Assembly: GCA_963797835.1 (NCBI GenBank)
Contig: CAWCRN010000027.1
Coordinates: 62,001-126,000 of the forward strand
Direction: 5' to 3'
Source of the DNA: JBDTSW01 sp963797835
GTDB taxonomy: Bacteria > Actinomycetota > Thermoleophilia > Solirubrobacterales > 70-9
Length of the DNA stretch: 64,000 nt
The number at the start of each line of letters is the position of its first letter. The first letter of the stretch is position 1. This document shows positions 62,993 through 64,000 of this stretch, in pieces. A program made the position numbers and the translations under genes. The notes below the pieces were generated by a model. It did not search any database. It worked only from the letters and a program-made list of their open reading frames with translations, and was not told the DNA's origin.

Positions 62993-63588
62993 GCGCGGCT
63001 ACCGAGACGGCGTCCGGCGAGCTGCTCGCGCCGTCGTTCTACGAGCGCTCCGTCCACGATGTGGCCCGCGACTTGATCGGCTGCTCGGTTCGGTTCAACG
63101 GCATCGGCGGCGTGATCGCCGAGACGGAGAGCTACGAGCGCGAGGACCCGGCCTGTCACGCCTACGTTGGGCGCACCGCCCGCACCGAGGTCCTGTTCGG
63201 GCCGCCGGGACGGGCGTACGTCTACCTCTCGTACGGGATCCACAGCCTGCTCAACTTCGTCGCCGAGCCGGAGGGCGACGCCGCGGCGGTCCTGATCCGC
63301 GCGATTGAGCCGGTCTGGGGACTGGAGGAGATGCGGGCGAGACGCGGCCTCGAGCGGCATCGCGATCTCTGCTCGGGGCCGGGCAAGCTCACCCAGGCGC
63401 TGGGCATCGGCCTCGAGGTGAACAGGACCGCCCTGGACGAGGCGCCGTTCGAGATCCGCCGGCGTGCGGGCGATGGGCCCGGTCCGAAGATCGTCGCCGG
63501 GCCCCGGATCGGGATCACGAAGGCGGCCGATCTGCCGTGGCGCTTCTGCGCTGGGGAGAGCGCCTACCTGTCGGCGCCGGTGGGCTGA
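62989..63588 (+). CDS. mpg: 3-Methyladenine DNA glycosylase (AAG/MPG family)
   Basis: A 199-residue alkyl-base glycosylase: PSFYERSVHDVARDLIGCSVRFNGIGGVIAETESYEREDPACHAYVGRTARTEVLFGPPGRAYVYLSYGIHSLLNFVAEPEG with the catalytic Glu in IAETESY and the FGPPGRAYVYLSYGIHxLLN signature. CSGPGKLTQALGIGLEVNRTAL follows. GTG 62989 overlaps argH. The gene end overlaps the convergent penicillin-binding protein gene by 25 bp. With nfo it gives two base-excision repair enzymes here. Confidence 0.94.
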   Translation: MSAATETASGELLAPSFYERSVHDVARDLIGCSVRFNGIGGVIAETESYEREDPACHAYVGRTARTEVLFGPPGRAYVYLSYGIHSLLNFVAEPEGDAAAVLIRAIEPVWGLEEMRARRGLERHRDLCSGPGKLTQALGIGLEVNRTALDEAPFEIRRRAGDGPGPKIVAGPRIGITKAADLPWRFCAGESAYLSAPVG

Positions 63589-64000
63589 GGGCGCCGGCGG
63601 CCGCGGCCGCGCTTGCCCTCGACCGCGCCCTCGTTGCCTGGGGCGGGGGCCTCGTCCTCGGGCGGCGGCTCGACCGGGGGCTCCTCGACGGGCGCCTCCT
63701 CGACCGGCGCCTCCTCCACTGGCGCCGCCTCCTCAACCGGGGCGACGGGGGTGGTGGTCGTGGTCGCGGGCGCCACGTACGTCTCCTCGGCGGCCTCCTC
63801 GTCGTCCGAGTCCTCGTCCCGCTCGGCCTGCAGCTCCTCCCAGGCGAGCACGACGTCGTGGAAGATCAGGGCGGGATAGGTGCCGCCGTCGACGGGGGCG
63901 CCGGCGAACTCGGTGCGCATCGGAGTCACGGTGTCGGCATGGCCGACCCAGACACACGCGGTGATCTCGTCGGTGGCACCGCAGAACCACGCGTCCCCGT
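63564..64000 (-). CDS. C-terminus of a penicillin-binding protein with acidic Pro/Glu repeat tail (cut by window edge)
   Basis: The frame enters from the window end and stops at TAG 63564. GDAWFCGATDEITACVWVGHADTVTPMRTEFAGAPVDGGTYPALIFHDVVLAWEEL matches the end of the transpeptidase domain of class A penicillin-binding proteins (substrate-wall residues WFCGxTDxxTxxVWVGH, then GGTYPAxIFHD). An about 80-residue low-complexity tail follows with an imperfect repeat PVEEA and a basic end (GKRGRGRRRPQPTGADR). The N-terminal glycosyltransferase part lies outside. The tail would be outside the membrane. Confidence 0.82.
   Translation of the reverse strand, partial: GDAWFCGATDEITACVWVGHADTVTPMRTEFAGAPVDGGTYPALIFHDVVLAWEELQAERDEDSDDEEAAEETYVAPATTTTTPVAPVEEAAPVEEAPVEEAPVEEPPVEPPPEDEAPAPGNEGAVEGKRGRGRRRPQPTGADR

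Overview
The window is very GC-rich DNA with genes packed on both strands, frequent GTG starts and many start/stop overlaps (ATGA, TGATG). It looks like an actinobacterium of the class Thermoleophilia (Solirubrobacterales/Gaiellales-like). Pointers are SnoaL-like proteins that begin MSQENVE, an HDOD domain joined to a LuxR helix-turn-helix, a classical menaquinone pathway, and leaderless-type promoters. No rRNA, tRNA, CRISPR array, phage or complete insertion sequence was seen. The lineage is inference; a marker-gene tree would settle it.

Layout. 1-3166: a two-component system (response regulator cut by the window edge) with a membrane protein, divergent from a small LPFTG-tailed protein; repeats resembling response-regulator boxes lie between them. 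3177-7214: endonuclease IV, an island of decayed genes between two 28-bp direct repeats, then gltX. 7319-11736: regulators (HDOD-LuxR, NarL-type, Rrf2) and small SnoaL-like and secreted proteins. 11745-18070: cysK, cysE, a PcrA helicase carrying an intein, and folD. 18166-22067: membrane proteins, a GMC oxidoreductase and an ArsR/SRPBCC pair. 22128-27593: the gatC-gatA-protease-gatB operon, a GNAT enzyme and a type II NADH dehydrogenase. 27604-30975: a glycosyltransferase, a nuclease-like gene bracketed by 46-bp repeats, and UDP-sulfoquinovose synthase. 30998-33232: ilvB-ilvN. 33238-41760: menF, menD, menC, menA, menB and menE. 41760-44589: an NTF2-like protein, an ilvC relic, two DUF4234 proteins, a PH-like protein and a cupin. 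44647-48466: serC, serA and a quinone oxidoreductase. 48479-50365: a membrane protein and two RTX-like secreted paralogues. 50397-60354: the branched-chain amino-acid region (leu leader peptide, leuA, SDR, XRE-cupin regulator, leuC, leuD, methyltransferase, leuB, ilvE, cimA). 60341-64000: a DegT aminotransferase, argH, a 3-methyladenine glycosylase, and the C-terminus of a penicillin-binding protein.

How the genes work together. ilvBN, leuABCD, ilvE and cimA cover much of leucine and isoleucine synthesis; the only ilvC here is a relic, so a working copy must lie elsewhere. serA and serC feed cysE and cysK for cysteine. The men genes make menaquinone, which the type II NADH dehydrogenase would reduce. 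gatCAB supplies Gln-tRNA (and/or Asn-tRNA) by amidation, in keeping with the GluRS encoded at gltX.

Caveat. About 16 otherwise well-conserved genes, including essential ones (gltX, pcrA, gatB, serA), are broken by a single-base shift, and nearly all are shifted in the same direction (one extra base). They are annotated over their full span with the break noted. Assembly error is the simplest explanation, but the one-sidedness is worth checking. Domain and family names come from recognising motifs by eye, not from a database search.
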